A DNA stretch of 64,000 nt from Acidobacteriota bacterium. GTDB taxonomy: Bacteria; Acidobacteriota; Aminicenantia; Aminicenantales; Saccharicenantaceae. Positions 25,601-32,956 of the stretch are shown in pieces (positions within the stretch are counted from its first letter, which is position 1; every line of letters begins with the position of its first letter). The stretch covers positions 62,001 to 126,000 of the forward strand of contig JAKQUO010000008.1 in NCBI GenBank assembly GCA_029569255.1, given 5' to 3'. The notes beneath the pieces are model-generated. The model saw only the letters and a list, made by a program, of their open reading frames with translations. It did no database searches and was not told where the DNA came from. Made by a program: the position numbers and the translations under genes.

Positions 25601-26461
25601 ATGGATGCGGCGAAGCGTTGGGCCTTGATCCTCATGGGCGGCGGCGCCCGGGGGCTGGCCCACGTCGGCGTCCTGCGCGTCCTCGAAAAGAACGGCCTGA
25701 CGCCGGCGATCGTCACCGGGACGTCGATGGGCGCCATCGTCGGCGGCTGCTACGCGGCCGGGGTCACGGCGGAGACGCTGACCGGCTGGCTGGGCGGCCT
25801 GAGCGCCGACGACTTCGGCCGCAAGGGGGGGGCGGCCGGGCTTTTCAAGCGCCCCAAGAACCTCTTCGAGTACGTGCTCGTCACGAACTACAAGAACAGG
25901 TTCTTCGGCAAGTTCGGCCGGGACAAGGGCGACGCCATCGAGGCCACCCTCAAGAGCTTCGTCGGCGAGGCCCGCATCGAGGACCTGCCGGTCCGGTTCG
26001 CCTGCAACGCCGTCGACCTGGTCTCGGGCCGCGAGGTCCTGTTCACGGCCGGGCCTCTCTACAAGGCGCTCCGGGCGACGATGTCCCTGCCGCTCGTCTT
26101 CGCGCCGGTCAGGATGGGCGGGATGCTCCTGCTCGACGGCGGCATCGTCAACAGCGCGCCGGTCGAAGCGGCCCGGGCGATGGGCGCCGAGGTCGCGGTC
26201 CTCGTGGACATCCACAGGCCGCTCAAGCGGCTGCCGGCCGCCCGGATCAAGGGCCCCCTCCAGGTCGTCCAGCGGACGATCGAGGTGGCCTCGGCCGCCT
26301 CCTTCGAGGAGAGGGCCCGGGCGGCCGACTTCGTCATCCGGGTCCCCGTCGACCTGGGGATCCTCGAGTTCTCCGAGACCCGGAGGATCGCCAGGAAGGG
26401 CGAACGGGCCGCCGCCGCGGCGCTCCCCGCTCTCCGGGAGGCGGTCGGCGCGGAGCCCTGA
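25601..26461 (+). CDS. Patatin-like phospholipase (RssA/YchK-like)
   Basis: A 286-residue cytoplasmic serine lipase-fold protein. The oxyanion loop GGGARG (residues 13-18), the nucleophile elbow GTSMG (residues 41-45) and the Asp dyad motif DGGIVNSAPVEAA near residue 177 form the complete patatin Ser-Asp dyad. No signal peptide is seen, as is usual for the RssA group. It is expected to hydrolyse acyl esters of phospholipids. The ATG at 25601 is preceded by GGAGG and a promoter, which rules out the longer ORF-track start. Confidence 0.87.
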   Translation: MDAAKRWALILMGGGARGLAHVGVLRVLEKNGLTPAIVTGTSMGAIVGGCYAAGVTAETLTGWLGGLSADDFGRKGGAAGLFKRPKNLFEYVLVTNYKNRFFGKFGRDKGDAIEATLKSFVGEARIEDLPVRFACNAVDLVSGREVLFTAGPLYKALRATMSLPLVFAPVRMGGMLLLDGGIVNSAPVEAARAMGAEVAVLVDIHRPLKRLPAARIKGPLQVVQRTIEVASAASFEERARAADFVIRVPVDLGILEFSETRRIARKGERAAAAALPALREAVGAEP

Positions 26462-26509
26462 CGCCGCCCGGCCCGAAGGGGCCGCGGCGCCCTCCCCCCG
26501 GCCGCCCGG

Positions 26510-27472
26510 TCAGTACCAGTCGGCGAAGATGAAGCCGACGCCGATGCGATGGACCCGGTGGCTGAAGTCGAGCAGGCTCTCGCCGTACCCCTGGAAGTAC
26601 TGGACGTAGCCGGCGATATTCTCGAACAACGGGAAGCTCCACTCGATCTGGACGGCCCCGCGGTTCTCCTTGAAGTCCAGGTTGTCGCGGAGCATGACGC
26701 CGAAGCGGTGCCGCTTCAGGAAATAGTAGCCCCAGACCTCGCCGTGGCCGAGGTAATTGGTGATGCCGGGGTTGTCGTCGTCGATGTCGTCGAACCGGTA
26801 CCAGGCCTTGAGGAGCAGCGAGAAGCGGCCGCGCTCGAGGCCGGCGTTGACCACGGCCCGGTCCCAGCTCCGGGACAGCGGCTCCGACTGGCCGTTGGAC
26901 TGGTGGTTGAAGCCGGCCTGGACGAAGCGCAGGTTCAGCCCGAAAAGGTCGAGGCGCGTGCCGAGGGTGAGCAGGAGCTCGGGCTCGTAGTTGGTGTCCC
27001 GGAACGGCGAGCTGTCGTCGAAGTTGTAGAGCTGCCAGAAAGACCGTTGAGTGTAACCCGCCCAGAGGACCAGGTTCCGGCCGAAGATGTCCCGCCACAG
27101 CCGGGCCTTGAAGCTCAGCTGGAAGGTCGCCTCCGGCTTGACCAGGGTCTTGGCCGGGTCGGCCTCCTGGAGGGGGGCCGGGTTGGGGCTGGTGTTGTAC
27201 GAGAAGGCCAGGGCGTAGTTGGACCGGTGGAAGGTGATCCCGGGCTTGGAGGCGCGGGTCTCCGGATCGAGCTGCCAGAGCTCGGTGAAGTAGGAAGGCC
27301 TGGTCCCGGGTTCGGGCTTGACGGCGGATGCGGTCTGGTCAGGCGCTTTCGGCCCGTCCCCCGGCGCGGCCATGAGGAGGCCGGCCCATAAGAACGGCAG
27401 GACGAGGAAGAGGAGCGGACGTGTGAGCCGTGGACGGGAATGACGGGACACGCGGAACCTGCCTTTCACCAT
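26510..27472 (-). CDS. pldA: Outer membrane phospholipase A (OMPLA/PldA)
   Basis: A 320-residue outer-membrane beta-barrel phospholipase A1. A signal sequence (LLFLVLPFLWAGLLMAAP, about residues 20-37) precedes a Pro-rich linker. Family hallmarks follow: GYTQRSFWQLYN, SPFRDTNYEPELL and the catalytic stretch GFNHQSNGQSEPLSRSWDR, holding His and Ser of the catalytic site. The C-terminus ends in an aromatic strand (IGVGFIFADWY). It shows that the organism has an outer membrane. It is separated from patatin by a convergent 48-nt gap. Confidence 0.9.
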   Translation of the reverse strand: MVKGRFRVSRHSRPRLTRPLLFLVLPFLWAGLLMAAPGDGPKAPDQTASAVKPEPGTRPSYFTELWQLDPETRASKPGITFHRSNYALAFSYNTSPNPAPLQEADPAKTLVKPEATFQLSFKARLWRDIFGRNLVLWAGYTQRSFWQLYNFDDSSPFRDTNYEPELLLTLGTRLDLFGLNLRFVQAGFNHQSNGQSEPLSRSWDRAVVNAGLERGRFSLLLKAWYRFDDIDDDNPGITNYLGHGEVWGYYFLKRHRFGVMLRDNLDFKENRGAVQIEWSFPLFENIAGYVQYFQGYGESLLDFSHRVHRIGVGFIFADWY

Positions 27473-27615
27473 GACGGCGGACTCGCGACTTACGGGTTTT
27501 ATATGACCGGTCCCGGCGGGCTGTCAAGCGCCGCGACGCGGAAAGCGCCGAGCCCCGCCGAACCCCGGCGCAAGGCGCCGAAAGGGAACAGGCCGAGTCC
27601 GGGGGGAAGAGGCAA

Positions 27616-27690
27616 TGCCCCTGGCCTGACTCGAACAGGCGACAAACAGATTAGGAATCTGCTGCTCTATCCATACTGAGCTACAGGGGC
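27616..27690 (-). tRNA. tRNA-Arg (anticodon CCT)
   Basis: A full cloverleaf reads on the minus strand: acceptor GCCCCTG/CAGGGGC plus discriminator A, D arm TAGCTCAGTATGGATAGAGCA, anticodon arm GCAGA-TTCCTAA-TCTGT with CCT, and T arm GCCTG-TTCGAGT-CAGGC. The 3' CCA is not encoded (TTG follows). Its length is 75 nt. Confidence 0.95.
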
Positions 27691-27711
27691 ACTCAGGGAA
27701 GAAGCGGGCTT

Positions 27712-27740
27712 ACTATAGCCGAATCAACCCCCCTTTTCAA
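27712..27740 (-). promoter_or_regulatory. Promoter of tRNA-Arg
   Basis: On the minus strand, TTGAAA, a 17-nt spacer and TATAGT lie 21 nt upstream of the mature 5' end. Confidence 0.75.
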
Positions 27741-27838
27741 TGAGACGCGAGGGCGTCGGACGGGGCGCGCCCGGCATTCGCGCCTGGCCCGAGCGGGCAT
27801 AATCGTCAAGCAAGGACGCAGGGACGGCCCGGAAGGCC

Positions 27839-28684
27839 TCAGGGAGCCCTTCTTCTCGGGGGACGCTGGCAGCGGGGGCAGAAATGGCTCGAGCGGCCGC
27901 CGACGCGCTTCATCCGGATGGGGGTGCCGCAGACAAGGCAGGGCTCTCCCGCCCGACCGTAGACCTTGTGGTCGAACTGAAAGCCGCCGGCGTTGCCGTC
28001 GGCGTCGCGATAACCCGAGTCCGCAAGCGTCGAGCCGCCGGCCTCGACGGCCGCGGCCAGGATCCTGCGCATGGCGCGGAAGAGCCGCTCGACGGCCTCG
28101 GGCCCGAGCGACGAGGCGGGCGTCTCCGGGTGGACCCGGGCCCCGAAGAGCGTCTCGTCGGCGTAGATGTTGCCGACGCCGGCAATCCGCCTCTGGTCGA
28201 GGAGCAGGCTCTTGACGCGGCCCTTGCGGGCCTTGATGATCGCCGCGAATCCGGGCAGGCCGACCTCGAGCGGCTCGGGGCCGAGCGCCGCGAGCTCGGC
28301 GCAGGCCCGCTCCGGCTCGCCCTCGAGGCAGAGCAGGAAGCCGAACTTGCGGACGTCGCGGAAGCGCAGCTCGTCGCGGCCGTCCTCGAAGCGGACGACC
28401 AGCCGGATGTGCTTGTCGCGGGGCGAGCCCTCGGCGGCGAACAGGAACTGCCCCGTCATCTTGAGGTGGAAGACGAGCGTCCGGCCGCCCTCGCACTCGA
28501 CGAGGAGCATCTTCCCCCGGCGCCGGACCCGGACGACCCGCCGCCCGCGCAGCGCCTCGAGCCCTTTGCGGCCGCCTCGCCGGAGCAGGGGCCGGTAGAG
28601 GAGCTCCACCCCGGCGATCCGGCGTCCCGCGACCCGGGGCGCCAGCGACCGGGCGATCGTCTCGACCTCGGGCAGCTCGGGCAT
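27839..28684 (-). CDS. mutM: Formamidopyrimidine-DNA glycosylase MutM/Fpg
   Basis: A 281-residue base-excision glycosylase/AP lyase that removes 8-oxoguanine. It begins with MPELPEVETIARSL, where Pro2 is the catalytic amine and Glu3 the acid; the H2TH region contains GVGNIYADETLFGARVHP near residue 170. The C-terminal zinc finger reads CLVCGTPI and CPRCQ. All catalytic elements are present. A TAGAAT box lies 6 nt before the ATG, so a leaderless mRNA is possible. A family B repeat lies immediately upstream. Confidence 0.95.
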   Translation of the reverse strand: MPELPEVETIARSLAPRVAGRRIAGVELLYRPLLRRGGRKGLEALRGRRVVRVRRRGKMLLVECEGGRTLVFHLKMTGQFLFAAEGSPRDKHIRLVVRFEDGRDELRFRDVRKFGFLLCLEGEPERACAELAALGPEPLEVGLPGFAAIIKARKGRVKSLLLDQRRIAGVGNIYADETLFGARVHPETPASSLGPEAVERLFRAMRRILAAAVEAGGSTLADSGYRDADGNAGGFQFDHKVYGRAGEPCLVCGTPIRMKRVGGRSSHFCPRCQRPPRRRAP

Positions 28685-28690
28685 AGCGAT

Positions 28691-28696
28691 ATTCTA
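28691..28696 (-). promoter_or_regulatory. -10 box 6 nt before mutM (leaderless candidate)
   Basis: TAGAAT on the minus strand is separated from the mutM ATG by only 6 nt, with no ribosome site. The -35 position reads CACGTG and lies in the family B repeat. Confidence 0.4.
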
Positions 28697-28708
28697 GCAC
28701 GGGAAATC

Positions 28709-28740
28709 GGGGACACGTGCCGAGGCGGGACATGTCCCCT
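28709..28740. repeat. REP-like repeat, family B copy 2 (single short hairpin)
   Basis: GGGGACACGTGCC...GGGACATGTCCCC is an imperfect inverted repeat between the divergent mutM and DUF6677-like genes. Its last base starts the -35 of the rightward promoter. Confidence 0.7.
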
Positions 28741-28768
28741 TGATTTGCCCGGGCCATTCGACTAAGAT
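28740..28768 (+). promoter_or_regulatory. Promoter of the small membrane protein/ftsEX operon
   Basis: TTGATT, a 17-nt spacer and TAAGAT end 8 nt before the ATG at 28777. This predicts a leaderless or near-leaderless transcript for the first gene. Confidence 0.6.
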
Positions 28769-28776
28769 GCGGGTTA

Positions 28777-29193
28777 ATGAAACTCAAAGGCGTCGTCGCC
28801 CTCGTCCTGGGCTGGGCCGTCCCCGGCCTGGGCCATGCCGTACAGAAGAAGTACCTCCGGGCCGCCCTCTTCTTCGTCTCCATCTTCGCCATGACCGGGA
28901 TCGGGCTGGCCATGGGCGGCAAGGTCTACCCGATGTACCTCGAGCCGCCCCGGACGGCGTTCCAGGTCGTCCTCAACCTGTTCAAGAAGGAGAACCCGCT
29001 GACCATCCTGGCCTTCTTCGCCGACCTCGGCAACGGCCTGTTCTACGCCCTGTCGCGCCTGTTCGCCTGGGGCGGCGGCCAGCTCGAACGGGCCACCTTC
29101 GAGTTCGGCACGGCCTACATCGCCGGGGCGGGCCTGCTGAACTTCCTCGTCGCCATCGACGCCTACGACATCGGCGCGGGAAAGAAGAAATGA
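28777..29193 (+). CDS. Small membrane protein, DUF6677-like
   Basis: A 138-residue protein with a short N-terminal motif GWAVPGLGHAVQKKYLRAALFF, typical of small multi-helix membrane proteins that start 'LxPGxGHxxxGxxxRAxxF' (DUF6677 type). Three or four hydrophobic segments are seen, the last being IAGAGLLNFLVAIDAYDI. Function is unknown. It is the first gene of an operon continuing into a 60-residue membrane protein (ATGA overlap) and ftsEX, so a role in the envelope or division is possible but unproven. Confidence 0.72.
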   Translation: MKLKGVVALVLGWAVPGLGHAVQKKYLRAALFFVSIFAMTGIGLAMGGKVYPMYLEPPRTAFQVVLNLFKKENPLTILAFFADLGNGLFYALSRLFAWGGGQLERATFEFGTAYIAGAGLLNFLVAIDAYDIGAGKKK

Positions 29194-29372
29194 TCCTCGA
29201 GAGCCACCTCCTGTCGATGGCCGTCTACGCGTCCTTCGTCGCCCTGGTCCTGGCCCTCGTCCGCCGCGACGGGGTCAAGGCCCGCCTCCGCTACGGCCTG
29301 CTCCTCTTCGCCGTCATGACCGTCGGGGCCCTGGCCTTCGGGTGGTTCATGTTCCTGTTCATCAAGAAATAG
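29190..29372 (+). CDS. 60-residue two-helix membrane protein, function unknown
   Basis: Starts at the ATG overlapping the preceding stop (ATGA) and encodes two hydrophobic helices, HLLSMAVYASFVALVLALV (residues 6-24) and YGLLLFAVMTVGALAFGWFMFLFI (residues 35-58), joined by a basic loop RRDGVKARLR. The ORF track shows it only as part of a longer shadow frame. The coupling and the clean two-helix pattern support a real gene. It ends 2 nt before the ftsE GTG. Confidence 0.68.
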   Translation: MILESHLLSMAVYASFVALVLALVRRDGVKARLRYGLLLFAVMTVGALAFGWFMFLFIKK

Positions 29373-29374
29373 GC

Positions 29375-30040
29375 GTGATCGAGCTTCACCACATCTGGAA
29401 GCAGTACCAGAAGCCCTACTGGGCCCTGTCCGACGTCACCCTCCGGATCGAAGACGGCGACTTCTGCTTCATCACCGGGCCGAGCGGCTCGGGCAAGACG
29501 ACCCTGCTCAAGACGATCTTCCGGGAGATCGTCCCGACCGAGGGCCAGATCCTCGTCAACGGCGTCAACATCCTGAAGATCCGCGACAGCCGGATCTACA
29601 CCCTGCGGCGGACGATGGGCATCGTCTTCCAGGATTTCCGGCTGATGTTCCACAGGACGGTCTTCGAGAACGTCGCCGTGCCCCTCCAGGTCGTCGGCGT
29701 CGGGCGCAAGGAGATCCGGCGGCGCGTCTTCAACACCCTCCAGAAGGTCAACCTCCACCAGAAGATCTGGGAGATGCCGGGCCGCCTGTCCTACGGCGAG
29801 CAGCAGCGGGTGGCCATCGCCCGGGCCGTGGTCAACAACCCCGAGTTCATCCTGGCCGACGAGCCGACCGGCAACCTCGACCCCGAACTGGCCTTCGAGA
29901 TCGTCACGCTGTTCAAGGAGATCAACCGGCAGGGCGCGACGGTCATCATCGGCAGCCACGACCGGGAGCTCATCCGCCACTTCGGCGACAACATCCTGTT
30001 CCTCCAGAAGGGCAAGATCGTCGGCAAGGAAGCCCACTGA
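29375..30040 (+). CDS. ftsE: Cell division ABC ATPase FtsE
   Basis: A 221-residue ABC ATPase. Walker A is GPSGSGKTT at residues 35-43, the signature LSYGEQQRVAIARA is near 138 and Walker B is FILADEPTGNLD near 160. With FtsX it regulates peptidoglycan hydrolases at the division septum. The start is GTG 2 nt after the previous stop; the ATG upstream in the track lies inside that gene. The TGATG junction couples it with ftsX by 1 nt overlap. Its neighbour FtsX makes FtsE preferable to a LolD-type ATPase. Confidence 0.93.
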   Translation: MIELHHIWKQYQKPYWALSDVTLRIEDGDFCFITGPSGSGKTTLLKTIFREIVPTEGQILVNGVNILKIRDSRIYTLRRTMGIVFQDFRLMFHRTVFENVAVPLQVVGVGRKEIRRRVFNTLQKVNLHQKIWEMPGRLSYGEQQRVAIARAVVNNPEFILADEPTGNLDPELAFEIVTLFKEINRQGATVIIGSHDRELIRHFGDNILFLQKGKIVGKEAH

Positions 30041-30936
30041 TGCTCGAGAAGCTGAAGTTCTTCCTCAGCGCCACGGGCAACAACCTGTGGCAGTTCCGGA
30101 CGCGGAACCTCTTCAGCGTGGCCATCATCTGCCTGTCCTTCCTGACGGTCGGCATCTTCCTGTCGCTCGCGAACAACCTCCGGGCCACGGCCAGGGAGCT
30201 GGCGGCCAACATGACCATCGCCTTCTACCTCGACAAGGACCTCTCGGCGGCCGGCGCGGACACCCTGCGGCGGGAGATCGGCCGGCCGGGGTTCGCCGAG
30301 AGCGTCCGGGTCGTCTCCCCCGAGGAGGCCCTGGAGCGGTTCCGGGCCAGCTTCCCCGAGCTGGCCGACGTCGTCGCCGGCCTCCAGGCCAACCCTTTCC
30401 CGCCGGCGATCGAGATGCGGGTCAACGCCAAGGCCTCGGCCTCGAAGGAGGTGGCCGCCTTCGTCGAGGCGGCCCGGGCCCGGCCGGGGGTGACCGACGT
30501 CCTGTTCAACCGGGACTGGGTCGAGAAGATGCAGGGCTTCAGCCGCCTGGCCGGGGCCGTCGGGGCCTTTCTCGGCGGCATCCTCATCCTGACCTCCTTC
30601 TTCATCATCTCCAACGTCGTGAAGCTCAACGTCTTCGCCCGCAAGAACGAGATCGAGATCCTCCGCTTCGTCGGCGGGACCAACCTCTTCATCCGCATCC
30701 CCTTCTGGCTCGAGGGCGTCACCCTGGGGCTCCTGGGGAGCCTGCTGTCGCTGGCCCTGCTCTTCATCGTCATCAACCTCTTCCCGGTCTACCTGGGCTC
30801 GTCGCTCGGCGCCCTGCAGCAGCTCCTGCGGTTCCGCTATCCCGGCCTGAGCCAGGCCGCCGCCCTCCTCCTCGGCGGGGCCGCCACCGGCTTCGTCGGC
30901 TCCGCGACCTCCGTCTCCAAGTTCCTGAAGGTCTAA
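30040..30936 (+). CDS. ftsX: Cell division permease FtsX
   Basis: A 298-residue membrane protein with the FtsX layout: helix 1 (about residues 25-45, LFSVAIICLSFLTVGIFLSLA), an extracytoplasmic domain of about 120 residues with the typical FYLDKDLS and SPEEALERF pieces, then three C-terminal helices (GGILILTSFFIISNVV; GVTLGLLGSLLSLALLFIVI; AAALLLGGAATGFVGS). NEIEILRFVGGTNLFIRIPFWLEG is the usual cytoplasmic coupling loop. It transmits FtsE ATP hydrolysis to periplasmic hydrolases. A family A repeat starts at the base after its stop codon. Confidence 0.93.
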   Translation: MLEKLKFFLSATGNNLWQFRTRNLFSVAIICLSFLTVGIFLSLANNLRATARELAANMTIAFYLDKDLSAAGADTLRREIGRPGFAESVRVVSPEEALERFRASFPELADVVAGLQANPFPPAIEMRVNAKASASKEVAAFVEAARARPGVTDVLFNRDWVEKMQGFSRLAGAVGAFLGGILILTSFFIISNVVKLNVFARKNEIEILRFVGGTNLFIRIPFWLEGVTLGLLGSLLSLALLFIVINLFPVYLGSSLGALQQLLRFRYPGLSQAAALLLGGAATGFVGSATSVSKFLKV

Positions 30937-31026
30937 GACGGGGTCAAACCTTTAATTTTTTAATTTTCGGGCCGGCCCGTCCGTCCGGAGCGGGAAAAAT
31001 TAAAAAATTAAAGGTTTGACCCCGTC
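30937..31026. repeat. REP-like inverted repeat, family A copy 3
   Basis: GACGGGGTCAAACCTTTAATTTTTTAATTTT...AAAATTAAAAAATTAAAGGTTTGACCCCGTC has perfectly matching outer arms around a GC-rich centre. It separates ftsX from rodZ and begins immediately after the ftsX TAA. Confidence 0.93.
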
Positions 31027-31033
31027 CTCCGGT

Positions 31034-31062
31034 TTGACCGGCTTTTTCTTTTGTCCTACAAT
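31034..31062 (+). promoter_or_regulatory. Promoter of the rodZ-like gene (leaderless candidate)
   Basis: TTGACC, a 17-nt spacer and TACAAT. The -10 box ends 8 nt before the ATG at 31071. The -35 is in a second GGTTTGACC sequence 8 nt after the repeat's own GGTTTGACC end. Confidence 0.65.
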
Positions 31063-31070
31063 CGGGGCAA

Positions 31071-32099
31071 ATGGCGTCATTGGGACTGGAGCTCCGCGAG
31101 GTCCGGGAAGCGCGCCGTATCTCCATCCAAGAGATCGCCTCGTCGACCAAGATCGTGCCGCGCTACCTCGAGGCGATCGAGAACGACCAACTCGGGATCG
31201 TGCCGGGCGGCCTCTTCATCCGAGGCATCATCCGGGCCTACGCCAAGGCGATCGGGCTCGACGGGGAGGAGGTCCTGGCCCGGTACCGGGAGGCCGGGCT
31301 CCTCGGGGACGCGGGCCGCAAAGTCCAGGCCTTCCCGAAGGCCGTCGCCGTCCCGGCGCCCCCCCCGCCGCCGGCGTTCGTGACGCCGCCGGCGCCCGAG
31401 CCGGAGCCCGTCCCCGCGCCGGAACCCGAGCCGGAACCGGCCGCCGCGGCCGCGCCCCTTGGGGAGACGGCGCCGCTCCCCGTGGCCCCGGCCGCGCCGG
31501 GGCCCCTGTTCGAGCCGGCGCCGAAGCCCCGGCTCTCGCCCGCCGCCCGCAAACGGCTCCTGGCCCTCTCCTGGCGGCTCGCCGCCGTCGCCGCCGTCGC
31601 CGCCGTCCTCGTCATCATCTGGACCTCCCGGCGCCCCCGGCCCCCCGACGCCGCGCCCTTCGCCGTCGCCCCCGCGGCCTCCCTGCCCGGGGAGCCGGGG
31701 CCGACCGCCCCGCGGACGGCCGCCGAGGCGCGGCCCTCCGCGCCCGCCGCCGAGGCGGCCGCCAAGCCCGAGCCCGCGCCGCCGGCCGAGGCCGAGCCGG
31801 CCTGGAAAGGCGTCACGATCGAGATCGTGTTCCACGACTCGACCTGGATCCACGTCCGCAGCGACGGCGCGATCAAGATCGACGGCGTCTTCCCGGCCGG
31901 CACCACGGCCCGGGCCCAGGCCGACCAGCTGCTCCTCATCCACACGGGCAACGCCGGCGGCTTCAGCTTCCTCCTCAACGGCGAACGCGCCCGGCCCCTC
32001 GGCCGCTCCGGCCAGGTCATAACCGACATCAGGATCACGCCCGCCAACTTCAGGGACTTCCTCGAGGCCCGGGCGCCCGGGGGTCCGCCGGACGGCTGA
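31071..32099 (+). CDS. RodZ-like helix-turn-helix membrane protein
   Basis: A 342-residue protein with the RodZ plan: a cytoplasmic HTH_25 domain (residues 1-75, LGLELREVREARRISIQEIA, GLFIRGIIRAYAKAIGL), a long Pro/Glu/Ala linker (90-155), one transmembrane helix (about 164-184, SWRLAAVAAVAAVLVIIW) and a periplasmic DUF4115-type beta domain (VTIEIVFHDSTWIHVRSDG). RodZ links MreB filaments to the wall-elongation machinery. It lies downstream of ftsEX and upstream of recO. Sequence alone cannot exclude another HTH_25 membrane regulator. Confidence 0.83.
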   Translation: MASLGLELREVREARRISIQEIASSTKIVPRYLEAIENDQLGIVPGGLFIRGIIRAYAKAIGLDGEEVLARYREAGLLGDAGRKVQAFPKAVAVPAPPPPPAFVTPPAPEPEPVPAPEPEPEPAAAAAPLGETAPLPVAPAAPGPLFEPAPKPRLSPAARKRLLALSWRLAAVAAVAAVLVIIWTSRRPRPPDAAPFAVAPAASLPGEPGPTAPRTAAEARPSAPAAEAAAKPEPAPPAEAEPAWKGVTIEIVFHDSTWIHVRSDGAIKIDGVFPAGTTARAQADQLLLIHTGNAGGFSFLLNGERARPLGRSGQVITDIRITPANFRDFLEARAPGGPPDG

Positions 32100-32130
32100 C
32101 CCTCGCCCGCCGCCGCGAGCGCCTGAGACC

Positions 32131-32865
32131 ATGCCCAACGACCAGGCGGAAGCCATCGTCCTCCGGACGGCCCCCCTCGGCGACCAGGACAAGCTGGCCG
32201 TCCTCTTCTGCCGCGACAAGGGCCTCCTCCGCGGCGTCGCCAAGGGGGCCCGCAAGTTCGGCAACCGCTTCGGCAGCAGCCTCGAGCCGATGTCGGTCGT
32301 CCGCGCCTTCTATCACGAGAAGGAGCGGCGCGAGCTCGTCGTCATCTCCGGGTGCGACCTCCTCGAATCGTTCTTCGAGATCCAGGCCGAGCCGGCCACG
32401 GCCTTCCTGCTGACCTATTTCGCCGAGCTCATCGAGGAGTTCGCCCCGGCCCGGGCCCGCGAGGAGGTGCTCTTCCGCCTGCTCCTCTCCGTCCTCCGCT
32501 GCCTCAAGGACGGCGGCGACCGGGAGTTCGCCGCCGCTTACTTCGAGGCTTGGTTCCTCCACGCCAACGGCCTGCTGCCCGACCTCTCCGCGTGTCGGAA
32601 GTGCGGCCGGCCCCTCGCCCCGGGCTGGCTCGCTCCCGGGAAGGACGGCGCCTTCTGTCCCGACTGCGCCCCCCTCAGGAAAGAGGAGGTGCCCGCCGGG
32701 ACGGCGGCCTTCCTCCGCTGGACGCGCCGGAACCCGCCGCCGGGCGACAGCGCCCCGCCGTTCCCAGCCGAGGACGTCGCCCGGATCCGCCGGACGCTCC
32801 AGGCCGCGATCGTCCACCACATGGAGCGCGAGCCCCGGACCCTGCAGTTCCTCAAGGCGAAGTGA
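32131..32865 (+). CDS. recO: DNA repair protein RecO
   Basis: A 244-residue RecO. The N-terminal OB fold starts AEAIVLRTAPLGDQDKLAVLFCRDKGLL, with GVAKGARKFGNRFG near residue 35. The C-terminal zinc-binding site is CRKCGRPL near 154 and CPDCAPL near 177. RecO helps load RecA onto SSB-covered gaps with RecR. It lies 31 nt after rodZ and probably shares its transcript. Length and motifs are normal for the family. Confidence 0.93.
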   Translation: MPNDQAEAIVLRTAPLGDQDKLAVLFCRDKGLLRGVAKGARKFGNRFGSSLEPMSVVRAFYHEKERRELVVISGCDLLESFFEIQAEPATAFLLTYFAELIEEFAPARAREEVLFRLLLSVLRCLKDGGDREFAAAYFEAWFLHANGLLPDLSACRKCGRPLAPGWLAPGKDGAFCPDCAPLRKEEVPAGTAAFLRWTRRNPPPGDSAPPFPAEDVARIRRTLQAAIVHHMEREPRTLQFLKAK

Positions 32866-32877
32866 CCCGCTTTTTGC

Positions 32878-32883
32878 TATAAT
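32878..32883 (+). promoter_or_regulatory. -10 box of the TonB-type receptor gene
   Basis: TATAAT stands 12 nt after the recO stop and 73 nt before the preferred TTG start. No good -35 is seen 16-18 nt upstream. Confidence 0.45.
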
Positions 32884-32944
32884 TGGTGGAACTTGTGCCA
32901 TGGAAACGAAGTCGAATGACAACGGACGCGGCTGCGGACCGACC

Positions 32945-32951
32945 GAGGAGG
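32945..32951 (+). promoter_or_regulatory. Ribosome binding site that decides the receptor start
   Basis: GAGGAGG is followed after 5 nt by TTG at 32957, directly before the hydrophobic signal sequence. This favours TTG over the ATG at 32900, which would add a 19-residue polar leader. Confidence 0.7.
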
Positions 32952-32956
32952 CTCCC